Assembly: GCA_017163975.1 (NCBI GenBank) | Contig: JAFFSR010000374.1 | Span: 1,164,501-1,228,500 of the forward strand | Length of the DNA: 64,000 bases | From: Anastatus disparis | Lineage: Eukaryota; Arthropoda; Insecta; Hymenoptera; Eupelmidae | Direction of reading: 5' to 3' | Made by a program: the position numbers and the translations under genes | Part shown: positions 48,015-60,128 of the stretch, piece after piece | Layout: every line of letters starts with the position of its first letter | Numbering within the stretch: position 1 is the stretch's first letter | Notes under the pieces: model-generated | Seen by the model: only the letters and a program-made list of their open reading frames with translations | Told to the model about the DNA's origin: nothing | The model's database searches: none

Positions 48015-48422
48015 TTAAGAGTCAGCCGTATACCGACACAGTTACCTGTTTTACCGAATCTATTTAAAATTTATTTTTTATAAAAACTAATAGCTTCAGG
48101 CAAAAATGAAGAGATGGTTTCGATTCGTGTAATAGAAAGCAATATTTTCTCTGATAAGAATAATTTAATTCCACCGCTTTATTTTCAAGAAAAGTTGGAA
48201 TAACTTGAAAATCCCATTATTCGACACTAATTTCTAATTTTTTAAGTTATTCCAACTTTTCTTAAAAACGAAGCAATAAAATTAATTTATACTAATCAAA
48301 GAAAATATTACATTTTATTAAACACATCGAAACCATCTCTTTATTTTTGCCTCTTGTTGCTTATTTTGGGAAAAAAGTCAATTTTTTAATTAGAAAAGGA
48401 CAGAGATACAGCGGCCTCTTAA
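48015..48422. mobile_element. TTAA MITE, GAGG...GGACAG subfamily, complete
   Basis: TTAA is at 48015-48018 and 48419-48422. The right tip mirror GAAAAGGACAGAGATACAGC plus GGCCTC is clear. The left tip is diverged (GAGTCAGCCGTATACCGACA). The arms centre near 48215 around AAGTTGGAATAACTTGAAAA. Related to the copies at 5931 and 33043. Confidence 0.85.
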
Positions 48423-49345
48423 AATGTTTTTGATTAAAATTTACAAATAACTTAAATTAAATTTGTAGCAGTTATTAATTCTGTATATTCTATGAATTAA
48501 TATAGATCAATTGCAATTATCTGCAACTACCCACACGAACATACATTATAAAACTTTTTATAAATAATTTGAATAAGCTAATATAAAACGAAATATTATC
48601 GTTTACCATAAGTTGAGTATAAAAATTGAAAATTTTAGAAAAAATATACTGATATACTTACAACACATAACCAAGATCCTCAGAGCGTATGATAAATTTC
48701 ATTGATCACGAAATTGAAGGTTGTTCGTTACTCAATGTCTTCACAACTTTATAATAACTTCTTTTTAAGATTGGATGTTACCAAAAATAATAATTTCAAG
48801 AATTCTTGATGTACGATTAACACATTCTCAAAATTTTTAATATATAAATACATCAGAATTGAGATAATTAATTTATAAGTTTATTATTGTGAAGTTATCA
48901 ACGCTATTTAAACCTTAACACTGTAATTTTTTTCTATTTCAAATTGAATTATTAAAAATACATATTTGAATTCATATTTATAAATACTAATTATCTCAAT
49001 ATATTTTAAAACGACAAAACTTTAAATATAAATTTTAAGCTTTATTATAAAACTAATTCGGTAAAAAGATAATTCTTATGGAATTTTTTAATATTTTATG
49101 ATAATTTCTGATTAAAAAGTGTATAGAAATAATTTATATTTATATATAATGAAATATGTACATATTAAAGTACAGTTAAGTATAAAAGTTGTTGTTATAT
49201 GATTATTAAACAAAGTAAATTATATTTTTATACTTAAGATCTATAAAATCTCGTGTTTCTTGATATATTTTTTTTCATTTTATAAAGTTAAATTTGCTCA
49301 GAATACTTGATATACTCCTTCGATGATTTGAATTAAATTTTGAAT
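48423..49345. other. AT-rich DNA without recognised features
   Basis: No ORF, RNA gene or tandem repeat stood out on either strand. Confidence 0.5.
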
Positions 49346-49782
49346 TTACATAAACATATGAGCATATCTCCACAACTTTTAATTTTTTTATAATGTTTTT
49401 GAAAAGTCATTTTACTGCTGTTACTGGGTAGCGAATAATGCACACTATTCAAACTAGGTTTACATCTTTTGTACAATCTTGTTCCTCTATTTTTTATGTA
49501 TATGGTGAATGTGCCACCAATGCTCCAGTAGATATTTCTATAAAACGAAAATTTTTACATGGATAAAATTTCCGAACTTTTATCCATGTAAAAATTTACG
49601 TTTTATAGAAATATCTACTGGAGCATTGGTGGCACATTCACTATATACATAAAAAATAGAGGAACAAGATTGTACAAAAGGTGTGAACCTAGTTTGAATA
49701 GTGTACATCATTCGCTACCCAGTGACAGCTGTAAAATGACATATCACCAAAAGATTAAAAGTTGTGGAGATATGATCATATA
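49346..49782. repeat. Near-perfect 437-bp inverted repeat
   Basis: Arms begin with ATATCTCCACAACTTTTAAT on the left and end with its mirror near 49782. They pass through AATGTGCCACCAATGCTCCA and ATCTACTGGAGCATTGGTGG and meet near 49569. Apart from the outer third they match almost base for base, suggesting a young insertion. Noncoding. Confidence 0.92.
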
Positions 49783-50472
49783 TAAATGCAATATAACGAA
49801 AGCAGTTTACTTGTATAAAAGCTAAAATGAAAAATCTCTTACCAGATTGTTTTTACGGCTCCGATCAAAACGCATTAGCTTAAAGATTATTTATTGAATG
49901 TTCATTCTTAAGATTAAAAATTATCTCAATCATAAAAAAAAGAAGAAAAAATCAAACAAAAGGCAATAATTGGCGCGAGAAGCGCCATCAACTCGTGTGA
50001 ATCAGCATTTTAAGTTCACTTCTATATACTCTCTTCTATAAAATTATACATAATATTTTAATGTTTATAGGTAGCGCTAATGAGCATTATAATTGAAATT
50101 CAATTCATTGAATTAATTAGTAATTATTTTAATAATTAATTTAAAAAAATAGTTTATTTAGAATTTTCAGATTATACGTAATCAATACTTTAAGTTCACG
50201 GCACTGAAGATTGTAGAAAAGTATCGGTTTTCATGTATTAATTATAAAATAATAATTAGATAAACAAATGAATCATTTAGTGTAATTAACATTAGAGAGC
50301 TGATTTATTAAAGATTACAAAATTTAAATTACAATAATACAGGATTTCAAACTGTCATAACTTATTTAGTACAATGAACATAGAATGCAAGATTTATAAT
50401 TATAAAAATACATGTTATTGATAACTGGTAAACCAAATTAAATAAGATACGATTATGAAAATCTATTAAAAT

Positions 50473-51851
50473 TCAATCAGATTTGAGAGCCTTCGATGAA
50501 TCCCTATGATTATATTCTATCTGTCTTTTCTTGGATGGAATTGGTTTTATACCTTTAAGGAAAAATGAAAAAGAATCTTGCTTCTCATCATACAGCTTTA
50601 TGTCTGATAACTTATTCACTAACAAATAAACTGGATTAATAATAAATCTAAACAATTTAGAGTGAGATAAAAATAACGATGATAATAAATCATTTTTACC
50701 AGAACACTGCATAGTACCAGTTAACTCAAGATGTTGACCTTTGACAAATGTATTTTTACAATCTTCGGAGAATGATGTAATTCGTACCTCCAATTTATAT
50801 TCACCATCAGTGATTGAACCGTATCCATAGCTAGATTTAGTATTGATTTGTTTTACAATTAATCCAAAAGCTGATTTTAGTGAAGCTTTAACTCCTAAAA
50901 TATTATAAAAATATTTTTGTATTACTAAATTAAAAAAACATTATGCATAAGTAATAAGAAACGTACTTATATATCCTCCAGTTAAACCTGCATCTTTTAA
51001 TAAAATAGTAGTTGGGGTTAAGGATGAAGTACCGCTGAATTTATACGGTGCGTTCCTAAAACATTTATAACTGTGTTGGATTGAACAATAAGTTCATAAC
51101 TCACAGTTCCTTTGTTGTATTTTTTTTCTATCGCCTTACTGTAAATTCCATCCAAATGAATTATCTATAAATGTAAAATGTTAATTTGAATGAAAAATGA
51201 CTGTTTCAACAAATAATTAATAATAAAGTTTATAATCTATTACTTGATGACATTTTATGTGTGATTCTATTCTTTCTATTTCGTTGTTCCAAACTGTTAC
51301 TTGAACTATCTCATCATCACCATTGTTGAAAGTAAATGTAAAAATATTATGTGACTACATTTCTTGTAGCATTCACATTATTAAAATAACCAATGACTTC
51401 TCTGGATTTATTGAAAAATGATTTTAAGTAAACAACACAATTAAAAAAAAAATTGTTGATAAAAACACTTATTACTTACACAGTTGAATCGTATAATTTG
51501 ACAGATTTTAAATCATCCGATGAAGTAAACGGGATTCTTTCGCTTGCAGCAGCTTCTACCACATCTACAGCATTCGTTGAAATAACTTTAAAAAAATCGA
51601 TTTTATTAATGAAGAACAAATATAAATAATATAATCAATATAAATAAATTAATAAAAAATAAATTTCAGATAAATTCATATTTTGTTATATTATAATTTA
51701 TTAATAAGTGATTATTAATCTAAAGTTTAGAAACTCAAAAATGAATATTAGGTTATAGAAATTGAATTATCAATTGAATAATAACTATTTAATTTAAAAT
51801 GTTTCCTTTTGATAAGTTTAAAATAACTTTACCTTTTTTTGATTCAGACAT
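50473..51851 (-). pseudogene. RPA-like OB-fold gene, five exons, two frameshifts
   Basis: The ATG is at 51851 (MSESKK). Exons on the minus strand are 51883-51833, 51585-51480, 51401-51244, 51164-50967 and 50894-50473, all with GT donors and AG acceptors and compatible phases. The protein has IPFTSSDDLKSVKLYD, then EVIGYFNNVNATRN, IFTFTFNNGDDEIVQVTVWN and KCHQIIHLDGIYSKAIEKKY. This strand order matches OB-fold DBD-A of the large subunit of replication protein A. A second domain (ASLKSAFGLIVKQINTKS, GEYKLEVRITSFSE) may be DBD-B. The C-terminus is charged. One-base breaks lie in exon 3 (after RNVVT, near 51350) and exon 4 (near 51055). It would bind single-stranded DNA. It may be a Helitron-carried gene or a host RPA1 duplicate. 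A diverged partial copy lies upstream. Confidence 0.6.
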
Positions 51852-52635
51852 TGTGCCGACTTTTCCTTTGATAACACTGACCCCTAAAATATAATTATCT
51901 TTCTGGTTAAAAGGAAAATGTTTTCTTGACAGATATTATAAAACAAAAAACAGCCTTTTTGTTTTTCATTAACTTTTGATTAGCTTCATTCAATAAAATA
52001 ATCATTTCATGAATCGATATATCGTTTTGAAACATTTTTTAAAAAGATTTTTTATAAAAACAAAACTATGTAAAAGAATAATTCTAAAAATGATCATTTT
52101 TGACTAATCTTAGAAAATCTTATTAAGGTGACCCTATCAGTGTATATAAGATATAAATCATGAATTTTTATCTTATTTTACTTATTTTACAAGGTGTAAG
52201 CAAGTATCGAAAAAAAGCGCTTCGGAAGGCGGTGATAATTAACAAATTAAGTAAATTAATATTTGTATATAAAAAAGAGAATACACAACCAAAATTAATA
52301 TAAAAATTTTAAACATAAGATATAATTATAAAATCAAAATATTAAAATTAACAAATTTATGCTAAGAAATAGAATTTGAAAATCAAATGATAAATACAGA
52401 TATACAATAATTACTTACTGCCGAATAAATTTGATAGAAAAAATAAATCATTTATAAAACGATTAAAATAACCAATTGATAATTTTCCTGTATTAAAATC
52501 GTTGTGTACAGATTTGCAATGCGCTTCATCAAGATGTATAATTTAATATAATGTAACATACGAATAAATACAATAAAAGTAGATGAAAAACAAACAATTA
52601 AATACGCTGTGAAGCCGCATGTGTGGGAATACTTA

Positions 52636-53070
52636 CTTGATATCATCATCCCAAATCGTAACATAAATCATATGTTGTCATCGCTGATATTCAAAATAAA
52701 AGTAAATATTTTATAATGGTTTCTGGATTGTATACTATAAATTGCTTCCACGTAACCAATCACTTCTCTAGAAATTGTACAGTACTGCTTAAATGCAGTA
52801 AATGCTTTCAAATTTAACACTCGCATATTTTATAATAGTATAAAAAATTATTTTAAAAAATTTTACTTAAAAAATAAAATTTTTAAATGTAATAAATAAT
52901 ATTATAAGTATTGATGATACAATAAAATGGAAAATTTGCGAAGAATATTAATTTTTGCTTACAATAATAATAAATTTAACTCACACAGCAGAATAATATA
53001 AATGAATGTTTCTTAATTCTGTTGATGAAGTAAAAGATTTAAGCGGCAACAAAATTGATTGTATTTACAT
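52636..53070 (-). pseudogene. Second, partial RPA-like OB-fold gene copy
   Basis: The exon ending at 52985 reads LPLKSFTSSTELRNIHLYYS before a GTGAGT donor. The next exon (52767-52636) starts at the same AG|AGAAGTGATTGG acceptor as exon 3 of the neighbouring gene and reads EVIGYVEAIYSIQ, YKIFTFILNISDD and, after a frame change, YVTIWDDDI before GTAAGT. Intron positions are shared with the copy at 50473-51851, so the two arose by duplication of a spliced-type gene, not a retrocopy. The end of the OB fold and the C-terminal region are missing. Confidence 0.55.
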
Positions 53071-53872
53071 GATCAGGATCCCAATAAATTATATTATCTT
53101 TACTTCTACAATCAATTATCCACAAGCTGGTTAGTGACATCACAAATTCCTTCGATTTTAAAAACCATTCAAACAGTTTTCTTTGAACTTCTTTTTATAA
53201 AAAATGATAACCCTAAAATAACCTTTTGAATTCGGCTTGATGCTGACAGCAGAAAACAAAACATCGACTCAAGCAATCGATGCGCATACCTTTTCGACCA
53301 ATCACAGACAAAATAAACTGTCAACAATTAAACATACATTAATTTTTTATAAAGGGATTCTGTGAATGTATATGGATTATGAAAGTGCGTGTTAATCATA
53401 AAAAAAAATATAATCAGTTGACTTGATTTAATTTAAAATAAAGTGTTAAATATTCAGCTTATATCGAAGAGTTAAATTTGAAAAGTTTTTTTTTGTGTCT
53501 GTGTAAACCTCTCCAACTTTCAGTTTCGAAAATTTCCCGCTAGAGATCACCCACCTCCTGATCCAAGACAGCCCGAGGTTCATGCTTACCGTGAGTTAGC
53601 TGGTGATTCGTCTGGCGCCTTTAACTAAACTAAAATTTCTTTGACGAATCGAAGTTTGCATGCGGGGACGGGCAAGCTTATATTTTTATTGATTGAAATT
53701 TTTGATTATTTAAATATAACGTAAATTCTCACATCGCAATAATTACAATATAGTTATGATCTTAAATTGAAACTATTAAATATTTACTGATTGATTTATT
53801 TTTATTTTCTTTAAAATCTATTTGATTTTTATTTACTTCAATAAAAATTAAACAATTGATAATAAAATAAAT
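53071..53872. other. Stretch without a clear gene
   Basis: Moderately GC-rich patches (53230-53330 and 53510-53670) stand out but have no ORF of note and no second copy here. They could be promoter or first-exon remains of the OB-fold gene. Confidence 0.4.
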
Positions 53873-54557
53873 TTTTCTCTATCCCTTAGGCGAAACCACG
53901 CGGTTCCGCCGAGCCTTTACACTAGAAGAAGTAGCACTTTTAGCTACAGTTGAAACGACTAACACGCCTCCTGTCGGCGCCGTCCGTGCCTCACGTTAAA
54001 ATATCTCTCGAAGAGAAACATAGACTCGACCTAACCAAAACTGTTGGTAAAAGCCGTAGGCTCATGTTTATGATTGTATTCTGTCTTTGTCTCTCTCATA
54101 ACAAAAAAAAGACAGACGATATATACGTTGCGCTTATAAATTAAAACGAATTGTATTCTAATGAAATATGATTCTAAACTTTAAAATCTTATATCATAAG
54201 TAGTGTCGTATTATAAAAAATGTACAAACTCTTTTTTCTCATTTTAAATCATATAAAAAAATAAAAGAGGCTTGTGCGTGTGTTTTTATGTGTTTCTCTC
54301 TCTCTCTTTCTCGTTCATAAAAGAGGATTCTTGTGCGCGTGTTTTTTATGTGTCTTTCTTTATCTCGTGATTTAGGCTTGTGCATGTGTTTTTCTTTGCT
54401 GCCGCCGCCAGCCCCGTCACGCTCGTTGTCACTCGCGTGACAAATGCTGGGCGGCAGCAAAGAACAACACATACACGCGCTAAAACAAAAAAAGCAAATA
54501 TAATTGTTAATTTATATAACAATTATATTTACGTGGTTTCGCCTAGGGATAGAGAAA
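53873..54557. mobile_element. 685-bp element with TIRs TTTTCTCTATCCCTAGGCGA
   Basis: The left end, TTTCTCTATCCCTTAGGCGA then AACCACG, is mirrored at 54532-54557 (CGTGGTTTCGCCTAGGGATA then GAGAAA). The interior has three GGCTTGTGCGTGTG-type direct repeats with CT-rich spacers. At 54386-54473 there is a strong GC hairpin (TTTGCTGCCGCC with GGCGGCAGCAAAG). No ORF of significance. Confidence 0.8.
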
Positions 54558-54564
54558 AGCATTA

Positions 54565-54683
54565 TTTCTTACACGGAGATTAAATGAAACGCCCGCACGT
54601 ACGTGTTTATGACGGTCTCGGCTGACGCCTCGACCGTCATAACACGTACGTGCGGAAGTTTCATTTTATCTCCTTGTAAGAAA
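54565..54683. repeat. Foldback hairpin with GC core
   Basis: TTTCTTACACGGAGATTAAA is mirrored near 54664-54683. The inner stem CGCACGTACGTGTTTATGAC with GTCATAACACGTACGTGCGG surrounds the loop TCGGCTGACGCC. It directly abuts the preceding TIR element. Confidence 0.88.
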
Positions 54684-55307
54684 ATCTACTATTAATGTTT
54701 ATATAAACCACGATATGATGATGATCCTTCTATCTAATAAAGTTATTCCTTCCATTGGTATTTTTCTCCTATATCCTTCAATGTTCTTGTAGCTCACATA
54801 AACGCAATATTATAAAAATTTTTAAATAAAAGAAAAAGAAAATATTTACGTATTCAAAATTTAATAAAATTACAATGATTTTACTTTTGTTTAAAATTCA
54901 CGGACCCAGGATGAGTAAATGTAACTTCTTTGAATCTACGTAAGTGAGCAAAATGTTTATCAAAGTTATGCTTAAAAAGATGCCTTTGACTAGCATCGCA
55001 AAATCTCATTTTTTAATCTAAATCTGAATTATATCCGTAATTTTAACTAGAATAATACTTTTAATGTCTGCATTTTCATTTAAAAAATGAGAAACTGCAA
55101 GTGCCAATATCTGCATATGAAAGATAAGACTGAAGGATTGTCTTAAACAACATTATCTGAGAGAAAATATTGAAAATTTTAATTACATTTCAATAGGTAA
55201 GAAGTCAAAGAATAATACCAGTAAAAAGTCGAAGGCTACAAAGCGTAAACGTCAGGTAGCTGATGATGATCCTGACGAACCGACAAGTTTTCAATCTGAA
55301 GTGCCTT

Positions 55308-55550
55308 CACACTGAAAAAAAACTGTTGCGTTTACTGTACTCAGTTTAGTAACCTTAAGAGGGCGCTTCCTCAGTTACAGCTACTGAAGATTTCAGTTAA
55401 TTTAACTTAAATAGGTTCTACTGAACTGTCAGTTCAGTTGGAACAACGTAATTACTTCAGTTAGATTTACTGAACTCCTTCTTACTGATGTACTTAGGTT
55501 AAATTTACTGAAGTCTTCAGTAAGCGCAACTGTTTTTTTTTCTCCGTGTG
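55308..55550. mobile_element. 243-bp MITE with CACACTGAAAAAAA tips
   Basis: CACACTGAAAAAAAACTGTT at 55308 faces the mirror of ACACGGAGAAAAAAAAACAG at 55550, followed on both sides by GCG. Between them are repeated CTTCAGTTA/TACTGAA motifs. It interrupts the gene relic between SFQSEVPS and DADTNV. Confidence 0.8.
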
Positions 55551-55956
55551 GATGCTGACACTAATGTATAAAAGTCTCCAGAATTTTTGGCCGCTATGGA
55601 ACAATTAAAAAGTATTGACCTCCAATTCGCTAATAATAAAAAGACTGAATCTCAAGCAGTTGTACTTCAAAATGATTCTTGCATTGAATCACCTATTGAG
55701 CTCAACAAGGATTCATCGGAACATTTGTCAAGTTCAAGCAGTTCAACAACAAATTATCGGATTAATGTCTCTCACAGAGAAAATACGGTATTTTTACCCA
55801 GAGAAATTTCATGTAAAACAGTTTTAAAACCAAAACCAGCTGTACGTAGACGCAAACGTGATAAAGAATCATGGATAGACACTCGGGCAGAAAAGGCTCA
55901 TACAAGTGGGATTGCTGGAGTTAGTCACCAAAATATTCCTATCAAGTCGAGAGTAA

Positions 55957-56343
55957 TTAAGAGGAGGCCGTATAGCTCTGTCCTTGTCTAATCTAAATTT
56001 TCGTTATTATTAATAAATTAAATATTGTTATACAAAAGTAAGGATATAGTCCAAAAGATTTCAGGACGAGCAAACGATCTTATTCTATGAAAAAATATAA
56101 AATTTTTATTAGTTTTCGAGTGAGGTCTGAAACGGAAAAGCAGTTATCAAGTTCAATTGTTTTTCCGTTTCAGACCTCACTCGAAAACTAATAAAAATTT
56201 TATATTTTTTTATAGAATAAGATCGTTTGCTCGTCCTGAAATCTATTGGGCTATATCCTTACTTTTGTATAGCAATATTTAATTTATTATTAATAATAAA
56301 AATTTAGATTAGACAAGGACAGAGCTATACGGCTGCCTCTTAA
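55957..56343. mobile_element. TTAA MITE, GAGG...GGACAG subfamily, complete
   Basis: TTAA lies at 55957-55960 and 56340-56343. The tips are GAGGAGGCCGTATAGCTCTG and its mirror with one change. The arms (about 190 bases) are nearly perfect around the centre near 56150 (AAACGGAAAAGCAG with its mirror). It splits the gene relic after SRVIK, and the reading frame resumes right after the right TTAA. Confidence 0.93.
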
Positions 56344-57429
56344 GGAAGGATGTGGCGAAAAATGCCGCAAAAATTGTCAAAATAAAATAAATATTGACAA
56401 AAGAAACCAAACTCATCGAATATTTTGGAATTTGCCGAGTCAAGCGAAATGGCAATGTCTTACTAACTGGATCGACGTCAAATTGAAAGTTTTTGTTCAC
56501 GACGAAGATTTTGATATGACAGATTCCGACGGTGAGAGTCATGATGTTAGAGACATTGATAAAAGTATTTCTGAAATATTAAAAAAATTTGTTCACAATT
56601 TACCTAAAGGAAATGAATTAGTCAAAGTATGCAAACGAATGTTCTTGGATACATTGCACAAAATATTATTTGATTCCTTTCAAATTTGATTTTGTGCAGG
56701 AACAACCATATGTTCTCTCGCTTTTCAATGAAATGTTTTACGGAATTTGTGTGAATCTTTTTCTTGATTTCAGTGATAATTTCATTTCGTTTACATCATA
56801 AGCAACGCACTCCTTAATAAACTTATTTTGCTCTCACGTTGTTTAACCTATTAAATTTTTTAATAATACTCTAACGTATTGATGATTGTCCAGTATATAC
56901 AATTTTCATTGATAGTTAAATTTAATTTTATTAATTTTAATATTATCAACAGGTTTTTAGAAGTGGGACATACCCAGAGTGTTGGTGATTCCATATAGAA
57001 AACCACACAAAAACTAAAGAAATTTTCACCCAGGTTCAATGGGGTGAATTAATGCGTGCTGCATGCATGAAACATCCATATGAAATTAATCATATAGATA
57101 AAGAAGAAGTTAAAGATTTTAGCACTTTGGCCAGTGAACTTGCTTGGCAAAACGTACCAATTCTCCAAGTGAGAGAAATTACATTCGACCGATCTGATGA
57201 AACATTAGTTAAGTTTAAGCGAGATTTTGATGCTAATGCAGAGCTTGCGAATCTCTTTAAAAACAAAAGAAAGGATCTAATAAAAGTTTTGGAAACATTT
57301 GAATTGAAGGTCTTACGTGATGCAAGAATTATTCTCAATACAAAAAAAAAAGATGTCAGAAAAATGTTAGAAAAAAGATGGACACCCGACAAATATAAGG
57401 ACTTCCATTTTGATATTCTTGATGTTTAA

Positions 57430-58540
57430 ATGCAAATGAAAGAACACAAATTATTTTCTAATTTTGGGTCTCATACAGTAAGGAATGCCATGAATGGAGA
57501 CACTTTTGCTTTTGCCGATAGCTCACCCACTCATTTCTGTGAGCGTAACGCATGAGAGATCGACAAAGTTGCTTTTATTTATGTTTGTGTTTATTGAAGT
57601 ATAGTGAATTTGAGTTAATTAATAGTTAATTATATAGTTAATTTATCATGAAGTTTCGAATATACTATAATAGACTAAAATTATTACAGACATAGTGAAT
57701 TACAATTATCACAGAAACAACATAGTTTATGTGATTTTTTTGTTACTTAAGAATAAAAATTTAATATAATAAATTTCAATTATTATTTTGTTTTAAGCTT
57801 TGTATCCATAATAAAAAATGTCTGCCCATTTTTTTAAAATTTATATATGTATATATATATATATTTAAACTCAGAAAGTCTAAAAAACAAGCTTGCAAGA
57901 AACGTTTGTGTGTGTATGTATTTAATTATTAAATTTTTTCTCAAAGATTAATCGATGGATTTGCTCAAAATTCCGCATATAAGTTATTTTCGAAAATTTT
58001 AGTAATCAACTGTTCAAAATATTTAAATTACATTAAATTCTTTGAAATCACTTTGAATTATTCAGAAATGTTTTGAACTTTTCCCAACAAATTCTCATTG
58101 ATTAATGCTATTTTAGTACAAAAGTTTAAAACTGTTTAAAACTGATCTTAAATGTTTCAAACAATTAAAAAAAGATCAAAAGTTTTTGAAATTATTGAAA
58201 ATTGTTCATTGTTTTTAAAGTCCAAGAATTCACACTTTCAAACGGTTTTAGACTAACATTTTGAATAAATGATAATGAATTTAAACCGTTTCGACTAAAT
58301 TCAATTTCCACTAGCGATAGAACAAAAATAATAGTTTTCGCCATCAAGTATTAAGGGCACAAAACAACTTTTCCCCCTGCTAGTAAAAAAGATATGTATT
58401 AATTAGATTTAATTAAATTCTTTGTAAATGAAAATTATATTTAAAAGTAGACTAAAGTACCTTCATTTTAAGCTTTTATAAGCTCATTTTACTTTAGCTG
58501 TAGTCCCATAATCATTCGATGAATTCTTGTTCTTATAATG
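57430..58540. other. AT-rich DNA without recognised features
   Basis: Only a short TATA microsatellite (57847-57866) and repetitive TTTGAAA motifs are seen. Confidence 0.5.
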
Positions 58541-58858
58541 GCTCCTCCGTAAGATTTGAGCTGAACCGCTGGATGGATCTGACTTTTCCAAACTGATTTA
58601 ACTTCAGTATTAGCATCATTCTCCTGTAAATGAGGAAATTCCTAAAACAAAAAAAAACTTTTTACTTTTCAACACAAAATATCAATTTATTAAATAAATT
58701 TTTATTTTTTTACCTTATTTTTGGATTTCTTAACAACTTCTAGTCATTTTATTTCTAAACCTTCCATTCATGCGCGAATGATGCTAATACTGAAGTTAAA
58801 TTAGTTTGGAAAAGTCAAATCTATCCAGCGGTTCAGCTCAAATCTTACGGGGCAGCAT
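58541..58858. mobile_element. 318-bp inverted-repeat element
   Basis: CCGTAAGATTTGAGCTGAAC near 58548 and its mirror near 58852 begin arms of about 80 bases with only a few differences (ATGGATCTGACTTTTCCAAA). A T/A-rich spacer separates them. Noncoding MITE-like. Confidence 0.88.
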
Positions 58859-59970
58859 CTAAAATTTTAAAAATTCAATATTTCAGAAAAACAGCTTTAA
58901 AGTTTTTAGTTATTATATTTTAAAATTATCAATGCTATACTTATCTTTCGTGAAATGATTCTTTGCTGGTATTTCTTATTTACATTAGCCAACAATATAA
59001 AAAAGAGATACCAGACAAGAGAACCTTGATATCGACTAGATAAAGCTAAAATGCAAAAAGATATAAGTTATTAAAATAATCAATAATAATAATTTTTCTT
59101 ATTATAAGATATTTTGTCAGTACTCACCCTTATTCACCAATGAAACTATGTATTTGTTGTAAAAATCAACAAATACATAGTTATTTGTTACTCTGATAGT
59201 TGTTAGAATTACTCGTACTAACCTCGAATCAGCTGGAAACTAAGAAATAATATTTAATATATATATTAATCATTTTATATTTTATTTTATAATTCAAATT
59301 CAAAATTAAGAAATAAAAGTTAGATTTAAAATTTATATTTTAATTAATATTGAAATTTATAAATAGAATTTATATCCAAATATGTATTAATAATTAGAAT
59401 TATACACTTACATGAATTTAATATGCACCCGGCGTATAGAAATCCATCACACTTATTCGTACTTTTCTTTTCAGAGTACGTGCTTCTTTCGAATGAGATT
59501 AACTCGATCACTCTACATTGGATTATCTTCTATCATTTAAAGTCCTGACCCACTCGGCATATACATTTCCAAGTTCGATGTTCAATTCCTCCAACATCTT
59601 GAGAAAGTTATATCAAGATCAGCACTATTTGGGGAAGTCGATTCAAGCTATTTTTTAATAGCTTCAGATGTAGAACCTTTTGCCACTTGTTCGTATACTT
59701 TTGTTATTTAACTATTTATAGCACTGAACGCTGACTGGGCAACTGGCTTTAATAAATCTATTAAACTACAAAAATTAGACAAACTTGCAAGTCCAGGGCC
59801 AAGTACACAAGCAGCAAGAACATTATATCTATTAACTTTATACGTATTGTCCACTTTCTCTCTTGTTAGAGTTTACAGTTGCTTATTCATCACCAAAATC
59901 ACAAGTCATATTAATTTTGAATCCGTATCCTCGGAAAAAGGTTCCAATAAATTTTATCTTATGATGGCAC
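58859..59970. other. AT-rich DNA; small hairpin at 59143-59183
   Basis: AACTATGTATTTGTTG is followed after a 7-base loop by its perfect mirror. The remainder shows no gene. Text near 59540-59830 has short open stretches on the minus strand but nothing recognisable. Confidence 0.5.
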
Positions 59971-60050
59971 CAGTGCCGGCCTTAGGGCAGGGCAACCGGG
60001 GCGACCGCCCTGGGCCCCGCGTTTCCGAGGGCCCCGCGCTTTCAAAATTT
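59971..60050 (+). mobile_element. hAT-like transposon end
   Basis: CAGTGCCGGCCTTAGGGC starts a GC-rich block followed by GGGGCGACCGCCCTGGGCCC, a combination common at the ends of hAT-superfamily non-autonomous elements. The opposite end and an 8-bp duplication were not found, so this is a fragment. Confidence 0.5.
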
Positions 60051-60128
60051 TATACATAAAATAAGACTTTTTTTTAATATGTCAAAAATATTCATGTTAA
60101 ATAATCTTTAAACAATGTACTATTAATA

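Larger units (their letters stand above)
55196..57429 (+). pseudogene. Transposon-like gene relic, core deleted, split by two MITEs
   Basis: Joined across the interruptions, the readable pieces are: a basic head (KSKATKRKRQVADDD, 55196-55307); SPEFLAAMEQLKSIDLQ to HQNIPIKSRVIK (55551-55956); and, after the second MITE, CGEKCRKNCQNKI, HRIFWNLPSQAKWQC and KVCKRMFLDTL (56344-56689). Last comes FLEVGHTQSVGDSI (about 56960), a stop, and a 125-residue open frame ending at 57429. A Cys-rich head followed by a GHTQ-type block occurs in a family of uncharacterised insect transposon-like proteins as I remember it. In that family a catalytic-looking core lies between them, and here it is absent between 56690 and 56950. 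Stops near 55569 and 56988 also break it. Function unproven. Confidence 0.55.
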
